Of a stretch of 11,243 nucleotides of DNA, positions 1-6,402 are shown one piece after another (the stretch's first letter is position 1; every line of letters begins with the position of its first letter). Source of the DNA: Candidatus Neoanaerotignum tabaqchaliae. Its GTDB lineage: Bacteria > Bacillota > Clostridia > Lachnospirales > Anaerotignaceae. Below the pieces are notes generated by a model. The model searched no databases and was not told where the DNA came from. It saw only the letters and a program-made list of their open reading frames with translations. Location: NCBI GenBank assembly GCA_904420235.1, contig CAJFUS010000011.1:1-11243 (forward strand), given 5' to 3'. A program made the position numbers and the translations under genes.

Positions 1-6
1 AATTTT

Positions 7-32
7 AAAAGGCCGGAAAATTCCGGCCTTTT
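7..32 (-). terminator. Intrinsic terminator after the three-gene AAA+ operon
   Basis: The arms GGCCGGAA (11-18) and TTCCGGCC (21-28) are perfectly complementary, and flanking AAAA (7-10) and TTTT (29-32) extend the pairing. The hairpin starts 6 bases past the stop codon of the DUF2156 gene. Read on the minus strand it ends in TTTT followed by AT-rich sequence. On the plus strand it is followed by TTTTGTTTTT, so it could also stop a convergent transcript from outside the window. Confidence 0.85.
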
Positions 33-37
33 GTTTT

Positions 38-1006
38 TCACTTTACAATACACTCTTTTTTACAGCCCGAAAATGAACCTTTTTCCATAATAGTTTCATA
101 TACTGGTCTGCTTTTAAGCACGCCTCTATATTTTTTTATCATCTTAACAGGATAATAAGACTCCTTGGCCTTTCTTAAGCCGGGTATTCCCATGTCTTCC
201 TCTCGGTTTATAAAAAGAGTATCCTTATAATTCTCAGCGGCAAAAAGCTGGTTTATGGCTGGATAAAGGCCGTCAACTCCGCTTAAGGCTTTTTCTATGT
301 GTATATGGCCCATATAATCAAGTATTCTTCCGCCTACTGTAAAAGCCATCATCTTTCCGTCTATAAATATGGCACCGCCTTTTAAATTAAGTGCGTTCAT
401 GTTTTTAAGTGCTATTTCAACGGAGTCCTTTTCATCATACTGGTCTATGGTTTTGTCGTTATGCTCTTCCCGCCATTTGTTATAAAGCTCCATACAGCTT
501 TCATAATCATCTTCGGTTATATCTCTGTATACAAAATCCGGATGATTTTGCTTAAGCCTATTTATAAAATTTCTTTTGCTGTGGTATTTTTTCCCTTTAA
601 GTGTTATAAGGTCGGTACTATCATATACATAATCCCAAGAATTTGGTATTTCTAAAAGCTCATAATCGGGGCAGTATTTTTTAAACATATCCACAAACGG
701 CTCGCATATGGAGTGATAAATAACCTTTTCCCCTTTGCTCTCAAAATAATCCCGTCCCAACTTAACGGCATCGGCATAATCAACGCTTTCATCAACAGGT
801 ATGGGCGGCAAAAGCATATCCGGTTCGCCGTCGTAACGCATTTTAATATAAAGACACCCTTCCGCCTCAGCTATTTGAACAAAAGAATGGCTTCCCCACA
901 TATACAAATGCTCAAAAGACATCTCGGCGTTTTCTATGTTCCAGTTTTTCTTATATTTATTAAATATTTCTCTGTCATCCAATGTTATGTCTCTAAATTG
1001 AAGCAT
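38..1006 (-). CDS. DUF2156 protein (phosphatidylglycerol lysyltransferase C-domain-like)
   Basis: The 322-residue product matches my recognition of the DUF2156/LPG-synthase C-terminal family, related to the cytosolic domain of MprF and built on a GNAT-like fold. Signature stretches are the basic KGKKYHSKRNFINRL at about 137-151, HIEKAL plus GLYPAINQLFA at about 236-256, and NREEDMGIPGLRKAKESYYP at 267-286. MprF relatives move aminoacyl groups from tRNA to lipids, but this protein has no membrane segments, so it is a soluble stand-alone version with unknown substrate. I place the start at 1006 because GGGAGGAAG (1015-1023) lies eight bases upstream. The frame stays open to an ATG at 1108, but that start would overlap the previous gene and has no ribosome binding site. 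It is the last gene of the operon, 88 bases after the Eis-like gene. Family call is firm; the reaction is inferred. Confidence 0.85.
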   Translation of the reverse strand: MLQFRDITLDDREIFNKYKKNWNIENAEMSFEHLYMWGSHSFVQIAEAEGCLYIKMRYDGEPDMLLPPIPVDESVDYADAVKLGRDYFESKGEKVIYHSICEPFVDMFKKYCPDYELLEIPNSWDYVYDSTDLITLKGKKYHSKRNFINRLKQNHPDFVYRDITEDDYESCMELYNKWREEHNDKTIDQYDEKDSVEIALKNMNALNLKGGAIFIDGKMMAFTVGGRILDYMGHIHIEKALSGVDGLYPAINQLFAAENYKDTLFINREEDMGIPGLRKAKESYYPVKMIKKYRGVLKSRPVYETIMEKGSFSGCKKECIVK

Positions 1007-1014
1007 TAAAAAAA

Positions 1015-1023
1015 CTTCCTCCC
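1015..1023 (-). promoter_or_regulatory. Ribosome binding site that sets the DUF2156 start
   Basis: Read on the minus strand this is GGGAGGAAG, followed by an eight-base T/A spacer and ATG at 1006. The longer reading frame starting near 1108 has no comparable motif, so this site decides the start and shortens the protein by 34 residues. Confidence 0.75.
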
Positions 1024-1094
1024 TAAAATTATAACGCTGCGTTAAAAGTTTGTCTGTATTTATAAACCAAACACAGCCGCTTTTAAAATAATAA

Positions 1095-2210
1095 TCAATA
1101 CTCATCAACTATATGACAATTTTGTTTAGGAAAAAGCCTGTCAAGTTCGTTTAAAGCGGCCATATCGTTAACATTTAAAAGTCCTTCCTCTGAAAGCTCC
1201 TTTAAAGAGCGATATCCAAAAAGCCACTGAGCCGCCGCATATACAGGTGCTGAAAGACATGGCTTTTTATCAGTTATATTTCCGTTAAAATCAAACACGC
1301 CGTTATTTTCCAAAACAACATCGTCTTTAATTTCTATTGAAAACGGCGTTCCTTTACCAACGGCTTTAAGCAAAGCCTGAATGTTGGCCACACCGCACAC
1401 ATTTCTTGGTCCAATTGTTTTTATTCCATTATTATACTCCGATTTTGACTGAGGCGGCAGCTTAATTGTAACTTTTCGTCCTTTTCCCTCATTAATAAGG
1501 AAATTTACAATTTCCTGTTCGTCATTGTCGTCAACAGACATAATTTCCTCGCCATAAATGCCGTTTTCATCGTCAAAATATACAGCGTAAGCGGTTACAA
1601 TATTGTTTTTTGATATAAAAGCACATTTTGCGCCGCATGACATATAATCGGCGCACTTAAGCTTAAAGTCGGCGTATGACCTTAATATTATGCCTGAGTA
1701 TTTTTGAGACGCCATTTGATAGCATCTGTATATATTGCTGACATTTCCCTTAAGGGAAACGGTTTCCACATTGGCATTAATCTCCGCCCCCATTGAAGCG
1801 TCGGTTTTTATAAACGCCGTATCGCTTACCGGATAGTGTCCAACATAAAAATATGTTTTTAAAACAGCCGGCGTGTGGGCACAAAGCACTATTCCCATTT
1901 TTCTTACCATACCCATATAGTATGTATACAATTCCTTCATGTAGCCCCTGCGCTTAAAATCAGGATGAGTGCAGGCGCCAACCATTATTGTGGAAGGTAT
2001 AACAAAATCCCTTACATTAAGAAAAACAGGCATGGACTGCACCTCTGATGAAATTTTCCCATCTTCCTCCTCAATAAGGGCATTATATTCCGGTATAAAG
2101 CGGTTGTTAAAAAACCAGTCGCTGAAAGCGGCGTTATCATTAAAACTTATATCCCAAAGTTCTCTGAATTGCTCTTTATCAGCCATAACGGCCGGTCTGA
2201 ATTTTTTCAT
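1095..2210 (-). CDS. Eis-like GNAT family N-acetyltransferase
   Basis: This 371-residue protein has the layout of Eis-type acetyltransferases (Acetyltransf_9 family). An N-terminal GNAT domain carries the acetyl-CoA loop in VGACTHPDFKRRGYM (77-91), with RRGY as the pyrophosphate-binding motif. A second GNAT-like region follows, then an SCP2-like C-terminal domain from about 270 to 360. FYVGHY (121-126) lies where Eis proteins place a catalytic tyrosine. The chain ends in Tyr371, which recalls Eis, where the free carboxylate of the terminal aromatic residue takes part in catalysis; that parallel is inference. Characterised Eis enzymes acetylate aminoglycoside or other amines with acetyl-CoA; the substrate here is unknown. 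The start has a GAGGTGA site, which directly abuts and overlaps the TGA stop of the upstream AAA+ gene nine bases before the ATG, implying translational coupling. Confidence 0.85.
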   Translation of the reverse strand: MKKFRPAVMADKEQFRELWDISFNDNAAFSDWFFNNRFIPEYNALIEEEDGKISSEVQSMPVFLNVRDFVIPSTIMVGACTHPDFKRRGYMKELYTYYMGMVRKMGIVLCAHTPAVLKTYFYVGHYPVSDTAFIKTDASMGAEINANVETVSLKGNVSNIYRCYQMASQKYSGIILRSYADFKLKCADYMSCGAKCAFISKNNIVTAYAVYFDDENGIYGEEIMSVDDNDEQEIVNFLINEGKGRKVTIKLPPQSKSEYNNGIKTIGPRNVCGVANIQALLKAVGKGTPFSIEIKDDVVLENNGVFDFNGNITDKKPCLSAPVYAAAQWLFGYRSLKELSEEGLLNVNDMAALNELDRLFPKQNCHIVDEY

Positions 2211-2219
2211 AAAATCACC

Positions 2220-3509
2220 TCATATTTCTTCACTGTGTCGTCCCGTTTTTCCGTCAACAGCCATTTCGGCACGCTCAAACTGCTCCACAGCGATTTTTAA
2301 ATGACTTAATTTTATTGTTGAAAGCCTTTCCCTCTCTTCATTATCACAAGGGCTGAATATATCCATATCGGTTCCGGCCCAGTTCATGAATTCAACGGCC
2401 GCCGCCGACATGGCATGCTCAAGCAGCCGTCTGGCATCTCTTCCATTTCCAAAATTAGGGTTATCAACCCTTTTATCAAAAAATGGCTCTAAAATATCTC
2501 TCCAGCCCTTTTCAAGACCAAAATCCGCATTTTTCGCCAAAAGCTCAAATATATTAAGCATTTCTTTTGTGTTGTAAGACGAGAAATTTACCGTGAACGT
2601 TATTCTGCTTGCTATTCCGGGGTTCTCATTTAAAAACTGTTTCATTTTGTTGTTTTTCTCATCAATATCACCGCCGTATCCGGCAAATATTATAAGCTTA
2701 TCGTCGCTGTGCTCCTCAACCTCCGTACAAAGCTGCGCCAAAGCCTCCTGAGAAAAATTATCCGTTTTGTCTGTTTCATTGTAATTTACAAGGGAATACG
2801 CCTCGTCAATTATTATTATATCATTTTTAATAAAAAGCTCATGCACTCTTTCTGACGTTTGCCCAACATATTTTGCCTTAAGCTGTGTTCCGGTAACGTA
2901 TGCCATGCAGCTTCCGTTTAAAACACCCATTTCTTTCATCATGCTGGCAAAAAAAACACTTGCCGTTGTTTTCGCCGTTCCCGGAGGCCCTATGAAAGCG
3001 AAAACCTTGTGCATTGGAAGCTTCATAAGGTCATAGGCTTCACGTCTTTTGCTGTATTGAAAAACAGCTCCTAACCTGCAAAGTGCCTCTTTCATCTCGT
3101 TTTGGCCTATTATCATAGAACACAATTTTTTATAAGCTTCTGTGTTTTTTGGGTCTATAAGCATATTTTTTATTTTGCCTGTTTCTATAAGATGCCTTCC
3201 ATAAACCAAATATTCCCTTAAAAAATTATATTCCTTCGCTCCAAGGCTTATTGCGTATATATTCATGGGGTCGCCAACAACAACGCTTTTAACAAGTGAT
3301 ATATAATTGTGTTTTTTATTTTTAAACAGTTCGTTAAAATCCGCGCCTGTTTTTTTCTCAACCATACTGTTTCCAGCAGAATTTTGAGAAAAATAGACGG
3401 CGTAAATTTTATCTATATATTCGTCGGCTTCTTTTCGGTTATATCCTGTGGCAAACACCGCGTTTTCATAAGCCCGTCTTTCTATATTCTCTATTTCGGA
3501 AAAATTCAC
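2220..3509 (-). CDS. AAA+ ATPase of the CbxX/CfqX (SpoVK-like) family
   Basis: The 429-residue protein has an N-terminal region of about 130 residues that I do not recognise, then one AAA+ module. Visible motifs are Walker A GPPGTAKT (174-181), Walker B IIIIDEA (231-237), the sensor-1 region IIFAGYGGDIDEKNN (273-287), a candidate arginine finger in NPGIASRI (R302) and sensor 2 in GNGRDARRLLEHA (354-366). Spacing and wording match the CbxX/CfqX class, which includes rubisco activase CbbX, SpoVK and the EccA ATPases of type VII secretion. Members usually form hexamers and remodel a protein partner. Walker A has Ala179 where glycine normally precedes the lysine. The start is GTG, supported by AGAGGTG five to six bases upstream. 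It leads an operon with two acyltransferase-like genes, so its client may be one of them; that is inference. No membrane segment is visible. Confidence 0.88.
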   Translation of the reverse strand: MNFSEIENIERRAYENAVFATGYNRKEADEYIDKIYAVYFSQNSAGNSMVEKKTGADFNELFKNKKHNYISLVKSVVVGDPMNIYAISLGAKEYNFLREYLVYGRHLIETGKIKNMLIDPKNTEAYKKLCSMIIGQNEMKEALCRLGAVFQYSKRREAYDLMKLPMHKVFAFIGPPGTAKTTASVFFASMMKEMGVLNGSCMAYVTGTQLKAKYVGQTSERVHELFIKNDIIIIDEAYSLVNYNETDKTDNFSQEALAQLCTEVEEHSDDKLIIFAGYGGDIDEKNNKMKQFLNENPGIASRITFTVNFSSYNTKEMLNIFELLAKNADFGLEKGWRDILEPFFDKRVDNPNFGNGRDARRLLEHAMSAAAVEFMNWAGTDMDIFSPCDNEERERLSTIKLSHLKIAVEQFERAEMAVDGKTGRHSEEI

Positions 3510-3565
3510 TCTAACACCTCTTTATGTTAATAACATAATAATAATTATCAGTTAATATTCCTTAT

Positions 3566-3594
3566 ATAATATACTTCATATAAAAAATAATCAA
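3566..3594 (-). promoter_or_regulatory. Sigma-A-like promoter of the AAA+/Eis/DUF2156 operon
   Basis: On the minus strand TTGATT (3589-3594) is followed by a 17-base spacer and TATTAT (3566-3571), about 55 bases before the GTG start of the AAA+ gene. It sits just downstream of the probable terminator of the ferredoxin unit, as expected for an independent operon. The region is AT-rich, so a chance match is possible, but the spacing is ideal. Confidence 0.55.
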
Positions 3595-3615
3595 GACAAT
3601 AAATATTAAATTATG

Positions 3616-3659
3616 AAAAAACAAAGTAGTTTCATTTAAAGCAAATTTTTTGCCACTTT
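3616..3659 (-). terminator. Possible weak terminator of the ferredoxin/membrane protein unit
   Basis: On the minus strand AAAGTGG and CTACTTT can pair over seven positions including one G-U, with an inner GCAAA/TTTGC pairing, followed by G and TTTTTT (3616-3621). It lies about 30 bases past the membrane-protein stop codon and before the next promoter. The stem is AT-rich and the loop is long, so this is tentative. Confidence 0.35.
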
Positions 3660-3690
3660 ATTCAAATCAAAAATCAAAGAATAATTTTAA

Positions 3691-4263
3691 TTATTTTTTA
3701 TTTCTAACCCTGCATACAGCCTGGGTCATTGTTCCCATAGGGCAGTATACGCACCAAGACCGAGGCTTAAAAAGCGCCATTGTAGCCATACCAATTATTG
3801 TTGACGTTGCCATTACACCATAAAATCCAAAAGCGAACTGGGCCGCCCAAGGCGGAAGTCCGGCATTTCCGGCAAATGACCACGGCACGTTAAACGTCCA
3901 CAATATTTTGACATATTCTCTAAGGCCGCTTGCTCCGCTGAATACAAGATATGTATTAAAAAGCATATTTGCAAACATAGCCATGAAAAACACAAGAAAT
4001 CCATACCTAAAATACCGGCTTTTTAAAAATTTCGGCACACTTTTGTTCCTTGAAAGCTTAAGTTTTTTGCCAAGCATATCAAAAAGCTGTCCCCTGCCGC
4101 AATATTTATTGCAGTAAGCCTTGTTCCCCTTCACAGCAGCTATAGCCAAGGGCAGAAAAAAGCATATAAGTCCAAACCATGCAAGGGCTATATTAAAAAA
4201 ACCAAGTATAAGATACGCCGCCGACAAAATCCACATATAATCATACCATTTTTTGCCACCCAT
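3691..4263 (-). CDS. Membrane protein with paired Fe-S cysteine motifs (NapH/NosR-like, Fer4_5 type)
   Basis: The 190-residue product has hydrophobic segments at about 10-44 (one or two helices), 86-108 and 141-165. Two cysteine motifs flank the helices: CNKYCGRGQLF at 51-61 and CVYCPMGTMTQAVC at 171-184. Paired membrane-linked Cys motifs of this kind define the Fer4_5 membrane ferredoxin core of NapH, NosR, FixG and YccM, which carry electrons across or along the membrane. The second motif keeps the typical CP; the first has CG instead. It is shorter than NapH and lacks the C-terminal soluble ferredoxin domain, but the gene directly upstream encodes just such a ferredoxin and overlaps this one by one base (TAATG). 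I infer the two act together as a split electron-transfer module. No terminal reductase or flavoprotein lies beside them, so the pathway is unknown. Confidence 0.75.
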   Translation of the reverse strand: MGGKKWYDYMWILSAAYLILGFFNIALAWFGLICFFLPLAIAAVKGNKAYCNKYCGRGQLFDMLGKKLKLSRNKSVPKFLKSRYFRYGFLVFFMAMFANMLFNTYLVFSGASGLREYVKILWTFNVPWSFAGNAGLPPWAAQFAFGFYGVMATSTIIGMATMALFKPRSWCVYCPMGTMTQAVCRVRNKK

Positions 4264-4460
4264 TAAATATCACGCCTTTCTTTTAACCAAACAACCGAGG
4301 CCGGACATTCCTTAGCGCATAATCCGCAGCCAACGCATTTATCAATATCAACAACGGCAAAAATGCCATGAGGTACACTTATAGCTCCTTTTGGACAAAC
4401 CTTAACACAACAGCCGCAGGCCACACAATGGTATTCATCAACAACCGCGTATTTTCTCAT
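4263..4460 (-). CDS. Small 2x[4Fe-4S] ferredoxin
   Basis: This 65-residue protein is almost entirely a bacterial-type double-cluster ferredoxin domain. The first set of ligands is Cys12, Cys15, Cys18 and Cys22 (CxxCxxCxxxCP) and the second is Cys42, Cys45, Cys48 and Cys52, also followed by proline. Cys17 is an additional cysteine next to the first set. Proteins of this class carry low-potential electrons in the cytoplasm. A short tail, VVWLKERRDI, follows the second cluster. Its stop codon overlaps the ATG of the membrane Fe-S protein (TAATG), so both are almost certainly made from one message and translationally coupled. The start is preceded by AGGCGGTG. The domain call is certain; the electron donor and acceptor are not. 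Confidence 0.9.
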   Translation of the reverse strand: MRKYAVVDEYHCVACGCCVKVCPKGAISVPHGIFAVVDIDKCVGCGLCAKECPASVVWLKERRDI

Positions 4461-4491
4461 ACTAAAACACCGCCTTTAAAAAATATGTTTT

Positions 4492-4497
4492 ATTATA
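4492..4497 (-). promoter_or_regulatory. Perfect -10 box upstream of the ferredoxin gene
   Basis: On the minus strand this reads TATAAT, 31 bases before the ferredoxin ATG and downstream of the symporter's terminator. No good -35 hexamer is found at 16-18 bases, so the promoter may be weak, activator-dependent or recognised by another sigma factor. Confidence 0.35.
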
Positions 4498-4532
4498 ATT
4501 CAAATTTATTTTAAATTCGGTGATTAACGCAC

Positions 4533-4564
4533 AAAAGCTGCCGGCATTAAATCCAGCAGCTTTT
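4533..4564 (-). terminator. Intrinsic terminator of the NSS symporter gene
   Basis: On the minus strand AAAAGCTGCTGG pairs with CCGGCAGCTTTT over 12 positions (one G-U) around an eight-base loop, ending in a short T run. It begins about 20 bases after the symporter stop. On the plus strand the wobble becomes a C-A mismatch, which supports minus-strand function. Confidence 0.8.
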
Positions 4565-4584
4565 TAAAGCATATTTTTATCCTA

Positions 4585-5895
4585 TTATCCTATTCCCCCA
4601 AATGCTATTCCAAGAACAAACACTATAACCGTTAAAGGAACATATACATACTTGGCAAGAGGTCCAAACCACAAAGGCATTTTCTTTTCTCTGCCCTGTT
4701 CCAATTCCTTTTTAATATTTTTATACCCAAAAACATAGTATATTGAAACCGCTCCTAAAACAGCGCCAAATGGCACAATTATTATTGTTATAAAATCCAT
4801 CCAATTTCCAACGGCGGTTTCTCCCTCAAGAAATACCCCAACCGCAAAGCATACTGCGCCGCAAATGGCAACCGCCAGCTTTCTGTTAAGGCTAAACTTA
4901 TGCTGAAGGCTTTCTATAACAGCCTCAAACATGTTCATAAGCGAGGTTATTCCGGCAAATAAAACAGAGATAAAGAATATAGCCGAGAAAAGCTGTCCGG
5001 CCGGCATTTGCTTAAATATATGCGGTATTGTTATAAACATAAGAGAAGGACCGCTCCCCGGCTCTATTCCAAAGGCAAAAACCGCCGGCATTATAGCAAA
5101 GGCTGAAAGTAGAGCCGCCATAGTGTCAAAAACCGCTGTCTGTATTGAAGCTCCCAATATATTCTCACTCTTATCAAGATAGGACCCATAAACTATCATT
5201 CCGCTTCCCGTTATTGAAAGCGAGAAAAATGCCTGTCCCATGGCCATAATCCATGTATTTATGTTTCCAAGCTGCTCCCACCTTGGAACAAGAAGAAATT
5301 TATATCCCTCAGACGCACCGCTTAAAAATGCTACTCTTATTGCAAGTATGGCAAAAAGCACATAAAAAATAGGCATCATTATTTTATTTGCCTTTTCTAT
5401 TTGAGTTGTTGAGCCTGTTATAAGAATAATAACCGTTACGGCCACAACGGCAAAATGCCATGGCAAACTTCCAAAGTTTCCTGTAACTTGTGAAAAGTAC
5501 TCCGCAGAATCTACGGAAAATATTCCACTGGTTATTGAGCCAAAAACTGAACGCAAAACCCAGCCTATTATAATTGAATAGCCTATGGCTATTCCCAAAG
5601 ACCCCAGCAAAGGTATGTAGCCTATTTTTTGTCCTATTTTCGATTTACCTTCCCAGCAAAGTTCATAAGAACCAAGAGTTCCTGTTTTAGCCCTTCTGCC
5701 TATTGCAAATTCAGCCGAAAGGCCTGTTAAACCAAAAAGCGCTATAAAAAACAAATATGGTATCATAAAGGCGCTTCCGCCATATTGCCCCAGCCTGTAC
5801 GGGAACATCCATATATTTCCAAGTCCAACAGCAGAGCCTACGCACGCCAAAACAAAACCAAGGGAGTTTGTAAAACTTCCGTTTTTATGATTCAT
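4585..5895 (-). CDS. Sodium-dependent transporter of the NSS (SNF) family
   Basis: The 436-residue protein is a bacterial neurotransmitter:sodium symporter homologue, about the length of MhsT-type members with some 11 helices and shorter than LeuT. Helix 1 carries GSAVGLGNIWMFPY (20-33), whose numbering coincides with LeuT; Asn27 of the Na1 site is kept, but the gating Arg30 of LeuT is Met30. Helix 6 has FFSLSITGSGMIVYGSY (223-239), with Ser225 at the LeuT Thr254 position. Helix 8 has FAGITS (313-318), matching the Na2 ligands (Ala314, Thr317, Ser318). Asp257 in the DTMAALLSAFAI segment aligns with the Asn of Na1-bearing helix 7. Relatives import amino acids with Na+ at the cytoplasmic membrane; the substrate here is unknown. 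It is monocistronic, with its own promoter and terminator. The ribosome binding site (AGCAGG) is weak, but the N-terminus fits the family. Confidence 0.92.
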   Translation of the reverse strand: MNHKNGSFTNSLGFVLACVGSAVGLGNIWMFPYRLGQYGGSAFMIPYLFFIALFGLTGLSAEFAIGRRAKTGTLGSYELCWEGKSKIGQKIGYIPLLGSLGIAIGYSIIIGWVLRSVFGSITSGIFSVDSAEYFSQVTGNFGSLPWHFAVVAVTVIILITGSTTQIEKANKIMMPIFYVLFAILAIRVAFLSGASEGYKFLLVPRWEQLGNINTWIMAMGQAFFSLSITGSGMIVYGSYLDKSENILGASIQTAVFDTMAALLSAFAIMPAVFAFGIEPGSGPSLMFITIPHIFKQMPAGQLFSAIFFISVLFAGITSLMNMFEAVIESLQHKFSLNRKLAVAICGAVCFAVGVFLEGETAVGNWMDFITIIIVPFGAVLGAVSIYYVFGYKNIKKELEQGREKKMPLWFGPLAKYVYVPLTVIVFVLGIAFGGIG

Positions 5896-5938
5896 AACTT
5901 ATAACCTGCTCTTTCTTTAAAAATTGTGTTATTTTTAC

Positions 5939-5967
5939 ATTATATATTGTAAATATAAAAATCTCAA
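5939..5967 (-). promoter_or_regulatory. Strong sigma-A-like promoter of the NSS symporter gene
   Basis: On the minus strand TTGAGA (5962-5967), a 17-base spacer and a perfect TATAAT (5939-5944) lie about 43 bases before the ATG. The expected leader is roughly 35 bases, too short for a riboswitch. Confidence 0.75.
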
Positions 5968-6330
5968 TTACTTATAATCCTTTTGCTTTGAAAATTCGGC
6001 AAAAGAGTACTTCAATAAAAATTTTTTGTTATCATTTTTGTTTCTAAAAAATTGCCTAAATAACTCATATATTTTATCTTTAAATTTTTGATGCCAAACG
6101 CTTAATAAACGACTTAATTTTGTGTGTATTTTTTCATTTAAATATATTGTAAAAACTGTACCAATCTATTATCTTCAAAACCACATAAATCTATAATCAT
6201 ATCCGGTATATACCTTAATTCACTTATGTTTTTATAATAAAACAACACTAATTAAACAATATATTTTAAAATTGTACTAAAAAACAAACAAAACATCATA
6301 TTGCAATCTTAAAATCCCATTAAAAAAATA
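5968..6330. other. Divergent AT-rich intergenic region, no gene seen
   Basis: This stretch lies between the divergent promoters of the symporter gene and the marR gene. It is very AT-rich, holds no reading frame with a ribosome binding site, and no strong hairpin. The only symmetry noted is the 10-base palindrome GGTATATACC (6205-6214), which has no assigned role. Confidence 0.6.
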
Positions 6331-6344
6331 GTTGACTACTCAAC
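6331..6344. promoter_or_regulatory. MarR operator candidate O1
   Basis: GTTGA-CTAC-TCAAC is an inverted repeat with five-base arms and a four-base centre. It covers the -35 hexamer (TTGACT at 6332-6337) of the marR promoter. A near-identical copy lies at 6375-6388. A regulator bound here would block RNA polymerase. Confidence 0.75.
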
Positions 6345-6360
6345 ATTTATGTCTTAAAAT
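6332..6360 (+). promoter_or_regulatory. Promoter of the marR-MATE operon
   Basis: TTGACT (6332-6337), a 17-base spacer and TAAAAT (6355-6360) form a good sigma-A-type promoter. Transcription would begin near 6367, giving a leader of about 36 bases before the ATG at 6403. The -35 element is embedded in an operator palindrome. Confidence 0.75.
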
Positions 6361-6363
6361 ATG

Positions 6364-6375
6364 CTTTACGTAAAG
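6364..6375. repeat. 12-base perfect palindrome at the predicted transcription start
   Basis: CTTTACGTAAAG is fully self-complementary. It lies directly after the -10 box, spans the expected start of transcription and shares its last base with the second operator. It may be part of a composite regulator site, or coincidence in AT-rich DNA. Confidence 0.5.
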
Positions 6376-6388
6376 TTGAATACTCAAC
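6375..6388. promoter_or_regulatory. MarR operator candidate O2
   Basis: GTTGA-ATAC-TCAAC repeats the O1 site with a single base difference, centre to centre 44 bases downstream. It lies just after the predicted transcription start and only five bases before the GGAGG ribosome binding site. Bound protein would act as a roadblock, and the RNA copy could form a small hairpin next to the ribosome binding site. Confidence 0.75.
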
Positions 6389-6393
6389 CATAT

Positions 6394-6399
6394 GGAGGA
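6394..6399 (+). promoter_or_regulatory. Ribosome binding site that sets the marR start
   Basis: GGAGGA precedes ATG at 6403. An in-frame ATG at 6361 would start translation at the promoter's own -10 edge, before the predicted transcription start, so it cannot be the start on this transcript. Confidence 0.8.
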
Positions 6400-6402
6400 A
6401 CT

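Noticed and set aside
1007..1108. N-terminal extension of the DUF2156 protein to an ATG at 1108
   Set aside because: It would overlap the Eis-like gene by 14 bases, has no ribosome binding site and adds residues unlike the family; the strong site at 1015-1023 points to 1006.
1969..2304. Plus-strand frame of 111 codons opposite the Eis-like and AAA+ genes
   Set aside because: It is antisense to two well-supported genes, has no ribosome binding site, and the product has no recognisable family features.
3510..3565. Possible riboswitch or leader peptide before the AAA+ operon
   Set aside because: The leader is about 50 bases of AT-rich sequence with no stable fold and no small reading frame with a ribosome binding site.
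6205..6214. Palindrome GGTATATACC in the divergent intergenic region
   Set aside because: Too short, single copy, and not placed on either predicted promoter.
6361..6402. Earlier ATG for the marR gene
   Set aside because: It lies at the edge of the -10 box, before the expected transcription start, and has no ribosome binding site.
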